From Desulfuromonadaceae bacterium (GTDB taxonomy: Bacteria > Desulfobacterota > Desulfuromonadia > Desulfuromonadales > Syntrophotaleaceae), in the NCBI GenBank assembly GCA_007134025.1, contig SLLR01000015.1:1-47584 (forward strand): a DNA stretch of 47,584 bases, given 5' to 3'. Of the stretch, positions 1 through 8,744 are shown in pieces. How positions within the stretch are numbered: the stretch's first letter is position 1; every line of letters starts with the position of its first letter. A program made the position numbers and the translations under genes. The notes beneath the pieces are model-generated. The model made no database searches and was not told the origin of the DNA. It saw only the letters and a program-made list of their open reading frames with translations.

Positions 1-720
1 CAGGTGGCCTTGATTACCCTCATGGCCCATATGGGCAGCCTGGTGCCGGCCCGTTCAGCTCGCATCGGCCTGGTCGATCGCATCTTTACCCGGGTTGGCG
101 CCAGTGACAATCTGGCCCAGGGTCAGTCGACTTTCATGGTGGAAATGACCGAGGCGGCACACATTCTCCGTCACGCCACGCCCCGCAGCCTGCTGGTTCT
201 GGACGAAATCGGTCGGGGTACCTCGACTTTTGACGGGATCAGCATCGCCTGGTCGGTGGCCGAGTTTCTTCACGACAATCCAGCAGTGGCGGCCAAAACG
301 CTTTTTGCAACCCATTATCACGAATTGACCGAACTGGCGATAACCTGCGAACGGGTAAAGAATTTCAATATTGCTGTAAAAGAATGGAACGACCGGATTA
401 TCTTCCTGCGGCGTATTGTTCCGGGAGGGGCCAGCCATTCCTACGGGATTCAGGTCGCCCGTCTGGCCGGTCTGCCCGAAGCCGTGCTGCTTCGGGCCCG
501 GGAGATTCTCAATAACCTGGAACAGGGCGAATTTGAGGAGCAGGGTCAACCGAAGCTGGCCCGTGGCCGCCAACCCCGCCAGGAATCCGCTGATGTGCAA
601 TTGTCTCTGTTTGCCGGGGGCGAGGATCCCCTGAGAAGTCGGTTGCAGGAACTGGACATTGCCCGGCTGACTCCTCTGGAGGGGCTTAATCTGCTCGATG
701 AATTGAAGAAAATGGTGTGA
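1..720 (+). CDS. mutS: DNA mismatch repair protein MutS, C-terminal part (5' end outside window)
   Basis: MutS recognises mismatched or looped DNA and, as an ATP-driven clamp, recruits MutL. Only the last 239 residues are present. Reading frame 1 is open from base 1 and starts just after where the Walker A loop should be ([17 protein letters not shown] follows it in MutS). The Walker B and signature segment [15 protein letters not shown] lies about 65 residues in, followed by the ABC-type H-loop region [10 protein letters not shown]. The C-terminal helix-turn-helix dimerisation part ([13 protein letters not shown]) is intact and ends at TGA 718-720. The amidase gene begins 4 bases later, so the two are probably co-transcribed. 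The family is unambiguous; only the 5' end is missing. Confidence 0.97.
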   Translation, partial: QVALITLMAHMGSLVPARSARIGLVDRIFTRVGASDNLAQGQSTFMVEMTEAAHILRHATPRSLLVLDEIGRGTSTFDGISIAWSVAEFLHDNPAVAAKTLFATHYHELTELAITCERVKNFNIAVKEWNDRIIFLRRIVPGGASHSYGIQVARLAGLPEAVLLRAREILNNLEQGEFEEQGQPKLARGRQPRQESADVQLSLFAGGEDPLRSRLQELDIARLTPLEGLNLLDELKKMV

Positions 721-724
721 GGTT

Positions 725-2479
725 ATGAATACCAGGGTTTTTACGGCATTTTGCCTGTTATTTTTCAGTGTGTTTGTTGTGAGCGGACGCTGTCTTGCCG
801 ACGCCTCGGAAAGTTACCGCCGGGTCCGGCAGGAGTACGATCTGCTTCTGGCGTCCCAGCAGAAACAACTTTATCGGGACAACTGGCAGCGGGTCATCGA
901 CAATTTTGATCGTTTTACAGCCAACCATCCCGCCCACCAAAGAGCACCGGCCGCTCTTTATCTGGCCGGCAAGGCCAGCCAGCGATTGTACGCCATCTCC
1001 CGCCGAGCTTCGGACAACGAAGCGGCAATTCTGTTCTACCAGCGTCTGGCGGAAAATTATCCTGCCAGCAATCTTGCAGACGATGCCCTGGTTCTGGCCG
1101 CCGCGGCACTGGAGACGCACTCGAACAGACCCGCCGACGCCTATCGTCTTTATCGGCAGGCGGTAGAGCGCTATCCGGACGGGGACATGATCACCCTGGC
1201 CCGCCAAGGGGTAAAACGACTGGCTGCCCATGCCCCTGCACAACGACCACCGGGTGCGTCGACGCCCGTCATGTCAAAGTCAACGACGCCGAAACCTCTT
1301 TCGGCCGGGGATTCGGAGCAAAGGCGCCTGTTGAAGATTCGCCACTGGGTCAGCCCCAACTATACCCGTGTTGTGCTGGAGATGAATCGATCGGTAGCTT
1401 TCAGCACCGGTTCCCTTCCAGGGGACCCCGCCACCGGGCTTGCGCCCCGCATCTATATCGATCTGCCTGAGACTCTTCTGGACGCCGGCACGGTCTCACC
1501 ACAGGCTTTTGAAGAAGGGTTGTTGCGACAGATTCGTACCGCGCGACAAGCCGACCGGAGTAGTCGCGTGGTACTCGATCTGGCTGTGGCTTCCGAGTTC
1601 AAGGCTTTTGCCTTGAAGGACCCCGAACGCATCGTCATCGACCTGACAGCGTCCAAACAGCAGCTCAGAGCGCCCGCTCCCGCAGCAATCCGGTCCCTGC
1701 CGCCGACCAAAGAGGATCCCATCGCCCAGGTGCTCGGGTCGCAGGTCGAAGAGCCCGCCGAGCGGGTTCGGATTGCCGAGTCCGCCACCAATCGGCTGCG
1801 AAGGATCGTGGTGGATCCCGGCCACGGTGGCAAAGACCCCGGCGCCATCGGCCCGAGAGGAACCATGGAGAAGGACGTCAATCTCGCCCTGGCCCTGGAA
1901 CTGGCCCGGCGCCTGCGTCGGGAACTCGGCTGCGAGGTCATACTGACCCGGGACACGGACGTTTATCTGCCTCTGGAAGAGCGCACCGCCATCGCCAACC
2001 GGGTTGGCGCCGATCTTTTTATCTCCATTCACGCCAACGCAAGCCAGAATCGCTCGATAAGGGGAGTGGAGACCTATTACCTGAATTTTTCCAGTAGCGA
2101 AAGGGCTGCCGCTGTTGCGGCGCGGGAAAATGGGACCTCGTTGCAGCAGATCAGCGACCTGGAAATGATTTTGTTCGATCTCATGGCCAACGCCAAGATC
2201 AATGAATCGAGCCGCTTTGCCGCGGAAATTCAAAGCAGCATGGTGACCGGTCTTCAGGGCCATTATTCCGAGGTCAGGGACAACGGGGTACGTCAGGGGC
2301 CCTTTTATGTTCTGCTCGGGGCCACGATGCCCTCGGTCCTGGTAGAAGCCGGTTATCTCAGCAATCCACAGGACGAGAATCTGCTTCGAAGCCGCAGATA
2401 CCAGGAACGGGTGGCGGATGCCATTGTCGCCGGGGTGAAAAAATTTGCCAAGGACAGTCGTATGATTGCCCATCGCTAG
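725..2479 (+). CDS. Secreted N-acetylmuramoyl-L-alanine amidase with AMIN domain (AmiC type)
   Basis: This 584-residue cell-wall hydrolase cleaves the bond between N-acetylmuramic acid and the peptide stem in the periplasm. A signal peptide is visible at residues 1-25 (hydrophobic FCLLFFSVFVV then GRCLA). Residues about 30-165 look like tetratricopeptide or YbgF-like helical repeats, followed by a Pro/Thr linker. Residues about 200-330 fit an AMIN peptidoglycan-targeting domain. The Amidase_3 domain starts near 360, with zinc ligands H367 (DPGHGG), E382 and H436 (SIHAN) and catalytic E541 (VEAGYLSN). The N-terminal helical repeat region makes it longer than E. coli AmiC. The start is ATG 725, 4 bases after mutS. 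Confidence 0.93.
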   Translation: MNTRVFTAFCLLFFSVFVVSGRCLADASESYRRVRQEYDLLLASQQKQLYRDNWQRVIDNFDRFTANHPAHQRAPAALYLAGKASQRLYAISRRASDNEAAILFYQRLAENYPASNLADDALVLAAAALETHSNRPADAYRLYRQAVERYPDGDMITLARQGVKRLAAHAPAQRPPGASTPVMSKSTTPKPLSAGDSEQRRLLKIRHWVSPNYTRVVLEMNRSVAFSTGSLPGDPATGLAPRIYIDLPETLLDAGTVSPQAFEEGLLRQIRTARQADRSSRVVLDLAVASEFKAFALKDPERIVIDLTASKQQLRAPAPAAIRSLPPTKEDPIAQVLGSQVEEPAERVRIAESATNRLRRIVVDPGHGGKDPGAIGPRGTMEKDVNLALALELARRLRRELGCEVILTRDTDVYLPLEERTAIANRVGADLFISIHANASQNRSIRGVETYYLNFSSSERAAAVAARENGTSLQQISDLEMILFDLMANAKINESSRFAAEIQSSMVTGLQGHYSEVRDNGVRQGPFYVLLGATMPSVLVEAGYLSNPQDENLLRSRRYQERVADAIVAGVKKFAKDSRMIAHR

Positions 2480-2735
2480 CTCGTTTTCATCCGGAAACGG
2501 CCTTTTTCCGCTGTAGCGGCGTCAATCTGCAGGTTTGCTTGTGACTCGGACCATCCCTGGCCCTCGCCCTTCGGGCAGCCAGGGGCTGTCCATTTCCTCC
2601 ATCCTGTGGAAATGTGCGGCGTACCGATGTACGCCTCCGCGCAATCCTTTGATTTCCTTGCCACAACGAAAAATTGCTGGTTTCCCATATGAAAACTGCG
2701 CTAGTGTCCATCCGGAGTTTCCGGATGGACACTAG
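2480..2735. mobile_element. MITE-like non-coding element with imperfect ~19-bp terminal inverted repeats
   Basis: This fills most of the 300-base gap between the amidase gene and glnD. The left end is CTCGTTTTCATCCGGAAAC; the reverse complement of the right end is CTAGTGTCCATCCGGAAAC, identical at 15 of 19 positions. The interior holds a GC-rich hairpin (CCCTGGC at 2551 pairing with GCCAGGG, with an inner CCC/GGG stem) and no credible ORF. The first 16 bases recur exactly at 40639-40654. I see no transposase, so it would be non-autonomous. Its status as a mobile element is inferred from the terminal repeats and the second copy of the end. Confidence 0.5.
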
Positions 2736-2736
2736 C
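2700..2736. repeat. Perfect 16-bp-arm palindrome (REP-like)
   Basis: The arm GCTAGTGTCCATCCGG (2700-2715) is exactly complementary to 2721-2736 around the five-base loop AGTTT. It forms the right end of the MITE-like element upstream of glnD. There is no following T-run, so it does not look like a standard terminator. The core CATCCGGAGTTTCC recurs at 40647-40660. Confidence 0.75.
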
Positions 2737-2779
2737 TATTAGGTCTTGATCGGCAGCCGGGTGGAGCAGAATAAGCGGT

Positions 2780-5485
2780 ATGAATCAGGTATTGAACACT
2801 TTATTTGACGAGGAACTGATTGCGCGCTGCAGCCGTGATTATGCGGAGCAGCGCCCTCTGCTGCTGGATGCCGCCCGCACCTTTCTGGATCGAGGTCGCC
2901 AGGAGATCTATGAACGGCACCGGCAGGGTGGCGGAGGCCGGGAGATAGTGCGGCAGCTTAGTGTATTACACGACCGGTTTTTGCAGACCCTTTATCGGAC
3001 GGTGTCCAACAGTCTCCAACAAAAGAATGGTGACCGTTGCGTACTGCTGGCCCTGGGAGGCTATGGTCGCGGTGAACTGAACCCTCGCTCCGACATTGAC
3101 CTGATGTTTTATTATTGTCGCGGCGGCAAGGAATTCGCCGAGGCCCTGGCAGAGCGAATGCTCTATCTGTTTTGGGACCTGAGTTTAGATGTGGGATACA
3201 GCGTGCGATCGGACAAGGACTGTTCGGCCTTGTCCAAGGGAGATATTACCGTGCGCACGGCGCTTCTCGATGCTCGATATATTGCGGGGAGCCGAGAGTG
3301 TCTGGTCGAATTTGAAAAATCGGCCCTCGCCTTCGCCTACAGCACCAACCGTAAGGCCTTTCTGCAGGAGAAGGCTCGAGAGTACGCTCGGCGTAAGGAA
3401 AAATACGGTTCGTCGGTTTTTTTGCTGGAACCCAATATTAAAGAGGGAGAAGGGGGACTGAGGGATTTGCAGACCGCTTTGTGGATGGCTCAGGTCAAGT
3501 ACAAGTGCCGAAACCTCAAGGAGTTGATCGCTAAAGGGGTGCTCACTGAACGGCAAGCGATGGAGTTCGAACAGGCTCTGGATTACCTATGGCGCATCCG
3601 CAACGAACTTCATTATCTCTCCAAGGGCAAGAACGAGCAGCTGCGCTTCGACCAGCAGGAAAAAATAGCCGCCTTTCTTGACTATCGGGATCGTAGCGAG
3701 GCACCGGCCGTCGAGCAGTTCATGCAGGATTATTATGCTCATGCCACCCATGTTGAGCATGTAACCTCCTGGCTGATGGCCAAGGCACAGGGCATTGTGG
3801 ACGCTAAAGGTGGATTTCTGCGCAAAGGCGGCCGGCCTCTGCGTCGCCCCGTGGAGGGCGCCTTCTATGTCCATGGCGCCGAGCTGCGGGTAGATCGGGG
3901 ACAATTGTTCGAGGAAGATCCGACGCTGATGATGCGGGCTTTTCTTCTGGCCCAGCAGCAGGGGGTACGGCTGAGCCTTCAGATCAAGACCCTGATTCGT
4001 GAAAATCTCCACCGCATCACCTACAAGATCCGCTGTTCCCGGGCAATGACCGGCGACTTCATGGCGATCCTGCGTGCTCCCCTGCGGGTGGGTGAAACCC
4101 TGAGATTGATGCACCATCTGCGTTTTTTGAATTATTTTATTCCTGAATTCGGACAACTTTACTGCAAAGTCCAGCACGACGCCTACCATATCTACACGGT
4201 GGACTTTCATTCCCTGTTTACCCTGGAAGAACTGCTTAAAATCTGGCAAGGCGAATACGATGAATCTTTTCCCCTGCTCAGGGCAGTAGCCGAGGATATC
4301 GAGAAAAAAGAACTGCTGCTGCTGGCCGCGCTGCTGCACGATATCGGCAAGGGCCAGGGCCAGGATCATTGCAATAAAGGCGCGGACATGATTCCCACTA
4401 TTGCCCGGCGCCTGAACCTCAACAAAGAAGATGCCGGGCGACTGGAATTTCTGGTGCGTTATCACCTGCGCATGGCCCATATCTCCCAGCGAAGGGATCT
4501 TCACGACGACGGCCTGATCCTCCAGTTTGCCCGACAGATGGGCATGAGTGAAAACCTGCGCATGCTGTTTTTGCTGACCGTGGCCGACATCAGGGCGGTG
4601 GGCCCTGATGTGTGGTCAGCCTGGAAGGGAATGCTGCTTCAGGAGCTCTACGAAAAAACCTATGATGTTCTGGAGCGTGGCGATTTTTACCTGGACAGCC
4701 GTTCGGAGAGAATTCGCAACAGAAAGCGCAGGGTGGTGGAACATCTGAAAAACGAGTTCAGCGAGCGGGCCGTCAAGGAACGACTTAACCTGATGAGCAA
4801 CCGTTACCTGATCGCTCAGCGCTCGGCAAAAATCATCGAACATACTCGCCTGATCATGGAGCGCGGCAACCAGAGTCTGGGTTTTTCAGTGACTCATGAG
4901 CCGAATGTCGATTATTCCGAACTGATCATTGTGATGGTGGATGTTCCCGGTCTCTTCACTATGATCACCGGGGTCATGGCCGCTTTTAACATCAATATTC
5001 TCGGAGCCCAGATCTACACGCACCGAGACGGCCTTGCCTTCGATATCCTGCAGGTAAGGGGACCGCAGGGCAATCCCATTGTGTCGGCCGACAAATGGTC
5101 TCAGGTTCGTGACGCTCTCGAAGCGGTCATCAAAGGTAGCATACTCGTTGAAGAGCTGGTGCGACAGCGGCAAAAAAATACAACGTTCTTCGCCCGTTCC
5201 AGGCCGAGCAAGCCCAGTCGCATCGATATCGATAACGAGGTTTCTGAAGGCTATACGGTTGTGGATATCTATACCCATGACAAGGTCGGGCTGCTCTATG
5301 CCATCAGTCGCACTTTGCGCGACGCAGGACTCTATATCGGAGTTTCGAAAATTTCCACCAAGGTGGATCAGGTTGCCGATACTTTTTATGTCAGAGATAT
5401 TTTCGGACAGAAAATTACAGACCCGAAGCAGATCGAGGAACTGCGTGCTCGATTGCTGCAAACCATCGACGGCGTTACCGTTTAA
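2780..5485 (+). CDS. glnD: [Protein-PII] uridylyltransferase / uridylyl-removing enzyme GlnD
   Basis: GlnD is the cytoplasmic nitrogen sensor that adds UMP to PII signal proteins when glutamine is low and removes it when glutamine is high. At 901 residues it has the family's normal length. The domains read in order: a Pol-beta-type nucleotidyltransferase with GGYGRGELNPRSDIDL near residues 93-108; the GlnD/PII helical linker; an HD phosphohydrolase domain with LLHDIGKGQGQDH near 517-530; and two C-terminal ACT domains near 713-790 and 824-895, which bind glutamine. All signature residues are present. ATG 2780 is preceded by a modest GGTGGAGCAG; xerD follows after 22 bases. Confidence 0.97.
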   Translation: MNQVLNTLFDEELIARCSRDYAEQRPLLLDAARTFLDRGRQEIYERHRQGGGGREIVRQLSVLHDRFLQTLYRTVSNSLQQKNGDRCVLLALGGYGRGELNPRSDIDLMFYYCRGGKEFAEALAERMLYLFWDLSLDVGYSVRSDKDCSALSKGDITVRTALLDARYIAGSRECLVEFEKSALAFAYSTNRKAFLQEKAREYARRKEKYGSSVFLLEPNIKEGEGGLRDLQTALWMAQVKYKCRNLKELIAKGVLTERQAMEFEQALDYLWRIRNELHYLSKGKNEQLRFDQQEKIAAFLDYRDRSEAPAVEQFMQDYYAHATHVEHVTSWLMAKAQGIVDAKGGFLRKGGRPLRRPVEGAFYVHGAELRVDRGQLFEEDPTLMMRAFLLAQQQGVRLSLQIKTLIRENLHRITYKIRCSRAMTGDFMAILRAPLRVGETLRLMHHLRFLNYFIPEFGQLYCKVQHDAYHIYTVDFHSLFTLEELLKIWQGEYDESFPLLRAVAEDIEKKELLLLAALLHDIGKGQGQDHCNKGADMIPTIARRLNLNKEDAGRLEFLVRYHLRMAHISQRRDLHDDGLILQFARQMGMSENLRMLFLLTVADIRAVGPDVWSAWKGMLLQELYEKTYDVLERGDFYLDSRSERIRNRKRRVVEHLKNEFSERAVKERLNLMSNRYLIAQRSAKIIEHTRLIMERGNQSLGFSVTHEPNVDYSELIIVMVDVPGLFTMITGVMAAFNINILGAQIYTHRDGLAFDILQVRGPQGNPIVSADKWSQVRDALEAVIKGSILVEELVRQRQKNTTFFARSRPSKPSRIDIDNEVSEGYTVVDIYTHDKVGLLYAISRTLRDAGLYIGVSKISTKVDQVADTFYVRDIFGQKITDPKQIEELRARLLQTIDGVTV

Positions 5486-5507
5486 AGCCTCTATGCGGCA
5501 AGGTATT

Positions 5508-6395
5508 ATGGACCAGAAGCTCGATATTTTTCTTAACTATCTGGTGGTTGAAAAGGGCTTGTCGGCCAACACCCTCGACGCCTACGGGCGGGATCTGTCC
5601 CGTTATGTGGGGTTTTTGCGGGGCAAGTCGATTGACAGTCTGGAGCAGGTAAGTGCCGCTCTGGTCAGGGATTTTCTCGATTTTCTTAAAAGGTCCGGGC
5701 TGGCTGCTCCCAGCCGCGCCCGCACTCTGGTTTCTCTTCGCTCCTTTCACCGGTTTCTGCTCGCAGAAGGGTACGCTACAGATAATCCGGTGAGCCGAAT
5801 TCGTGCTCCGCGAACCCTGAGCCGGCTGCCCCGCAGCCTTTCACTGGAGGAGGTGGAGCGCCTGCTGGCCGCCCCTGTCGGCGATGACTGTCTCGATCTG
5901 CGGGATCGGGCAATGCTGGATCTTCTTTACGCCACCGGATTGCGGGTTTCTGAACTGGTGGGCCTCAGGGTATCGGACCTGCAACTGGACGCAGGCTATC
6001 TGATCGCCTTTGGAAAACGCAGCAAGCAGCGGATTGTTCCCATGGGGGAGACAGCCCGGGACCAACTGCATGCCTATCTCACCCATGCAAGGCCGCTGTT
6101 GAATAAGACGGGCAGCAGCCCGATGCTGTTTCTGAACCGTTCGGGGAACGGGTTGACACGCCAGGGCTTCTGGAAGATTATTAAGCGAAGGGCCCTGCAG
6201 GCCGGTATTCGAGTCAACATCACGCCGCACACTCTGAGACACTCGTTTGCTACCCATCTTCTCGATAATGGGGCCGACTTGCGGGCCGTGCAGACCATGC
6301 TGGGACATGCGGATATTTCCACAACCCAGATCTATACTCACGTCACTCGAGAGCGTCTGAAAAAACTGCATGCCCAAATTCACCCTCGAGGATGA
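5508..6395 (+). CDS. xerD: Site-specific tyrosine recombinase XerD
   Basis: This 295-residue tyrosine recombinase is expected to resolve chromosome dimers at dif. The N-terminal SAM-like core-binding domain occupies residues 1-90 (VEKGLSANTLDAYGRDL), then the catalytic domain. The catalytic set is complete: R146 (ATGLRVSEL), a lysine in the GKRSKQR turn, H241 and R244 (HTLRHSF), H267 (GHADIS) and nucleophile Y276 (QIYTHV). I chose ATG 5508 because AAGG lies just upstream and the protein then begins at the usual XerC/D N-terminus; an ATG 15 bases earlier has no ribosome site. The host gene context argues against a phage integrase. Confidence 0.93.
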   Translation: MDQKLDIFLNYLVVEKGLSANTLDAYGRDLSRYVGFLRGKSIDSLEQVSAALVRDFLDFLKRSGLAAPSRARTLVSLRSFHRFLLAEGYATDNPVSRIRAPRTLSRLPRSLSLEEVERLLAAPVGDDCLDLRDRAMLDLLYATGLRVSELVGLRVSDLQLDAGYLIAFGKRSKQRIVPMGETARDQLHAYLTHARPLLNKTGSSPMLFLNRSGNGLTRQGFWKIIKRRALQAGIRVNITPHTLRHSFATHLLDNGADLRAVQTMLGHADISTTQIYTHVTRERLKKLHAQIHPRG

Positions 6396-6528
6396 GGGAG
6401 CAAAAACGCTTATTATCGAGGCCTGTGCAGGTACGCCTTGCGCTACGATCAAGGCACGTCTCCCGGGAGGCGAAGAATTTTGTTTTTTATTTGATATAGG
6501 CTATTGCAATCAATTTCATGAGGACTGA

Positions 6529-7740
6529 ATGAAATATCTGGTACTTTTAGGCGACGGAATGGCTGATGAGCCCCTGGCGGAACTGGACGGCAGAACTCCC
6601 CTTGAAGTGGCGAACACTCCTCACATGGATCGTCTGGCCCGGGAAGGCTCCCTGGGGATGGCCCAGACCATTCCCGAAGGGTTTCCTCCGGGTAGCGACG
6701 TTGCCAACCTGTCGGTTTTCGGTTATGACCCGGCGACCTGCTACAGCGGTCGTTCGCCCCTGGAGGCGGCCAGCATGGGTGTTGAACTGGGCCCTGGAGA
6801 CATCGCGTTTCGACTGAATCTGGTTACGCTTGAACAACGTGATGACGCCTGGTACATGGAGGATTTTTCCGCCGGGCACATCGGCACAGAAGAAGCTGGC
6901 GACATCATTTCGACTCTGGAGCAACATTTGGGTGGTGGACAATACACCTTTTATGCCGGAGTATCCTACCGGCACCTTATGGTGTGGCATGGCGGCCGGG
7001 AACAGTTGAGTTTTACGCCCCCTCATGACATCAGTGGTCGGTCGGTGGAGGACTTCCAGCCCAAGGGCGAAGGAGCCGACCAACTGCTTGATTTGTCGGC
7101 TCGGGCCGCGGAACTGCTGGCGGTTCATCCGGTCAACAGGCGGCGTGTCGCCGCCGGGAAAAAACCGGCCAACGCCATCTGGTTATGGGGCCATGGACGG
7201 GCCCCGACAATGGAAACCCTGGAAAAAAAATTCGGCATTCGCGGAGCGGTTATCTCTGCTGTTGATCTGATCAAGGGCATCGGTATCTATGCCGGCCTGG
7301 AAGTGGTAAATGTTCCCGGAGCGACAGGTTATCTCGATACCGACTATGAGGCCAAGGCGCGCTACGCTCTGAGAGCTTTGAAATCCTGCGACTATATTTA
7401 CCTGCACGTGGAGGCGCCTGATGAGGCTTCCCATATGGGCGATCTGCAGGAAAAGATTCGGGCCATTGAGTCTTTTGATTCTTTAGTGGTGGGGACACTG
7501 TTGGAAGGATTACCGGAGCTTGGTAACTTTCGGTTGCTGGTGCTGCCGGACCATCCGACCCCCTTGGCTCTCAAGACCCACACCTCCGATGCGGTTCCCT
7601 TTGTTTTGTACGATTCCCGCCATTCGGGCAAGAGTTTGCTTTATTCGGGCGAGGCCTATCATGAAAGGGCCGCCGCCGCGACCGGATACCGCATCGAGCG
7701 CGGGCACGAATTGATGAAATTGTTGATCAATAGAGGTTAA
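6529..7740 (+). CDS. apgM: Cofactor-independent phosphoglycerate mutase, archaeal/ApgM type
   Basis: The enzyme interconverts 3- and 2-phosphoglycerate in glycolysis and gluconeogenesis without 2,3-bisphosphoglycerate. The 403-residue protein belongs to the alkaline-phosphatase superfamily: metal-binding LLGDGMADEP at residues 5-14, PHMDRLAREG near 31, the serine segment PPGSDVANLSVFGYDP, and HVEAPDEASHMGDL and LPDHPTP toward the C-terminus. The length matches ApgM (about 400) and not the 510-residue GpmI. ATG 6529 follows the ribosome site GAGGACTGA. The gene stands alone, converging on the minus-strand gene at 7969-8403. Confidence 0.93.
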   Translation: MKYLVLLGDGMADEPLAELDGRTPLEVANTPHMDRLAREGSLGMAQTIPEGFPPGSDVANLSVFGYDPATCYSGRSPLEAASMGVELGPGDIAFRLNLVTLEQRDDAWYMEDFSAGHIGTEEAGDIISTLEQHLGGGQYTFYAGVSYRHLMVWHGGREQLSFTPPHDISGRSVEDFQPKGEGADQLLDLSARAAELLAVHPVNRRRVAAGKKPANAIWLWGHGRAPTMETLEKKFGIRGAVISAVDLIKGIGIYAGLEVVNVPGATGYLDTDYEAKARYALRALKSCDYIYLHVEAPDEASHMGDLQEKIRAIESFDSLVVGTLLEGLPELGNFRLLVLPDHPTPLALKTHTSDAVPFVLYDSRHSGKSLLYSGEAYHERAAAATGYRIERGHELMKLLINRG

Positions 7741-7762
7741 ATCAGCGACAGAGGACGATCAA

Positions 7763-7796
7763 AAGGGCCTTGATATCCAGAGATATGAAGGCCCTT
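7763..7796. terminator. Hairpin between convergent genes, probable bidirectional terminator
   Basis: AAGGGCCTTGATATC (7763-7777) pairs with 7782-7796 with one mismatch across a CAGA loop. Read on the minus strand the stem is followed by TTTTGATC, so it best ends the minus-strand transcript; on the + strand it follows the apgM stop by 22 bases. A T7 run at 7844-7850 behind a weak CCGG stem could add + strand termination. Confidence 0.55.
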
Positions 7797-7900
7797 CGTG
7801 CGTTTCGCGGCGAAAAGCTTTTCCGACCGGTCAGGGGCCGGGTTTTTTTGGATCAATGGAGACCAGGGCGCTCGACGATCAGGGATCCGATTCAAGGTGG

Positions 7901-7941
7901 CCCCGGGCCCGTTTTGCAATGAATCGCAGACGGGCCCGGGG
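7901..7941. repeat. GC-rich 12-bp inverted repeat downstream of the minus-strand gene
   Basis: CCCCGGGCCCGT (7901-7912) is perfectly complementary to 7930-7941; the 17-base loop can pair internally (TGC/GCA). It lies 27 bases beyond the stop codon of the minus-strand gene, a position suited to a 3' stabilising or terminating hairpin, but no T-run follows on either strand. Confidence 0.55.
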
Positions 7942-7968
7942 AGTCAGCAACCTGGACGATGCATGGAC

Positions 7969-8403
7969 TCATTTCAAATGAATGTTCCAGGCCATGGCCA
8001 TTCCCGGTTGGCTGAGAACGCCGCTGAAAGTGCTGCCAATGGGATAAACAACTGTGCATTTATGCCGCGGCACGTGTCTGGGCGGGACGCAACGGGGAGG
8101 ACCTGAGACTCTCCTTGGAGCGGGTTTCACGACCCTGTGAACAATTATCGGTGCCTGGGCAGAGCGATAAACAACGGGGCGATGGGGAGCAACCACCGGA
8201 CGTTTTTCCAGCCTGGATTGCCTGTGAACTCGGACGGGCCGCCTTGGATGCCGGTTTTGTGCTTGTGCCACATAAGGACGAGGATTGCCGATGCCGGGAT
8301 GGGGGCTTCGGTGGCCTCCCGGACGGCCTCCCGCAAAGGCGGTGCCGGCAGTTACAAGACAACCGCAGAGCATGAGACAGAAAATCATTTTTTTGCTTTT
8401 CAT
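7969..8403 (-). CDS. Small secreted Arg/Pro/His-rich basic protein, unknown function
   Basis: I do not recognise a family. The 144-residue product starts with a classical Sec signal: MKSKK, then a hydrophobic MIFCLMLCGCLVTAG and a signal peptidase site after GTAFA (about residue 24); an LCGC motif inside could alternatively be read as a lipobox. The mature part is very rich in Arg, Pro, His and Val (PRRPVRVHRQSR, RHVPRHK), strongly basic and with little predicted fold. A clear ribosome site (AAAAGGAGAAAAGCC) precedes the start on the minus strand, supporting a real gene. It is the only convincing minus-strand gene in the window. Possible roles, all speculative: a cell-envelope polyanion- or metal-binding protein. 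Confidence 0.7.
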   Translation of the reverse strand: MKSKKMIFCLMLCGCLVTAGTAFAGGRPGGHRSPHPGIGNPRPYVAQAQNRHPRRPVRVHRQSRLEKRPVVAPHRPVVYRSAQAPIIVHRVVKPAPRRVSGPPRCVPPRHVPRHKCTVVYPIGSTFSGVLSQPGMAMAWNIHLK

Positions 8404-8667
8404 GGCTTTTCTCCTTTTGTGTCGGGTTCACTTGTACAACGTGATCGGTGTTGGTTTCGGCAGCGGCTCGGCAGAAAAGAACGAGTGGAGGATTCTTTTA
8501 AGCTTTTGTCGCCGTTTGTTGCCTTTGACGGCACAGGAAGCTTCAGGTTGACGGAAACCTCCGGAAATATTTGCGGCATCAGAGGCAAGGGGTACGAGTG
8601 ACCCCCGTAAACGAGGCACAAAGGGAGGCATAAGGTACAACGGAGGCGACAAGGCACAAGGTTTGGT
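8404..8667. other. Gene-free stretch with degenerate GGCACAAGG-type repeats
   Basis: The stretch lies between divergent genes. The first part must hold the leader and promoter of the minus-strand gene, though I see no convincing -35/-10 pair for it. From about 8586 to 8661 a short motif recurs imperfectly: GAGGCACAAAGG, GAGGCATAAGG, AAGGCACAAGG. I see no ORF with a signal or known motif. Confidence 0.4.
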
Positions 8668-8696
8668 TTGCTAAAATTTTCAGGCCTTGTTATGAT
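8668..8696 (+). promoter_or_regulatory. Sigma-70-type promoter of the 2-oxoacid oxidoreductase operon
   Basis: TTGCTA (8668-8673) and TATGAT (8691-8696) are separated by exactly 17 bases. The predicted start near 8703 would give a leader of about 40 bases before GTG 8745. Confidence 0.6.
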
Positions 8697-8744
8697 TCGT
8701 CGCTTGAAGATCCCTGATACCGCCAATTAAAGGAATAGGGTCTG

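Noticed and set aside
1496-2473. 325-residue minus-strand ORF opposite the amidase gene
   Set aside because: No recognisable domain and the + strand carries the complete Amidase_3 motif set.
5508-6395. Prophage integrase and attachment site
   Set aside because: The recombinase is flanked by glnD and apgM with no phage genes or tRNA; it fits chromosomal XerD.
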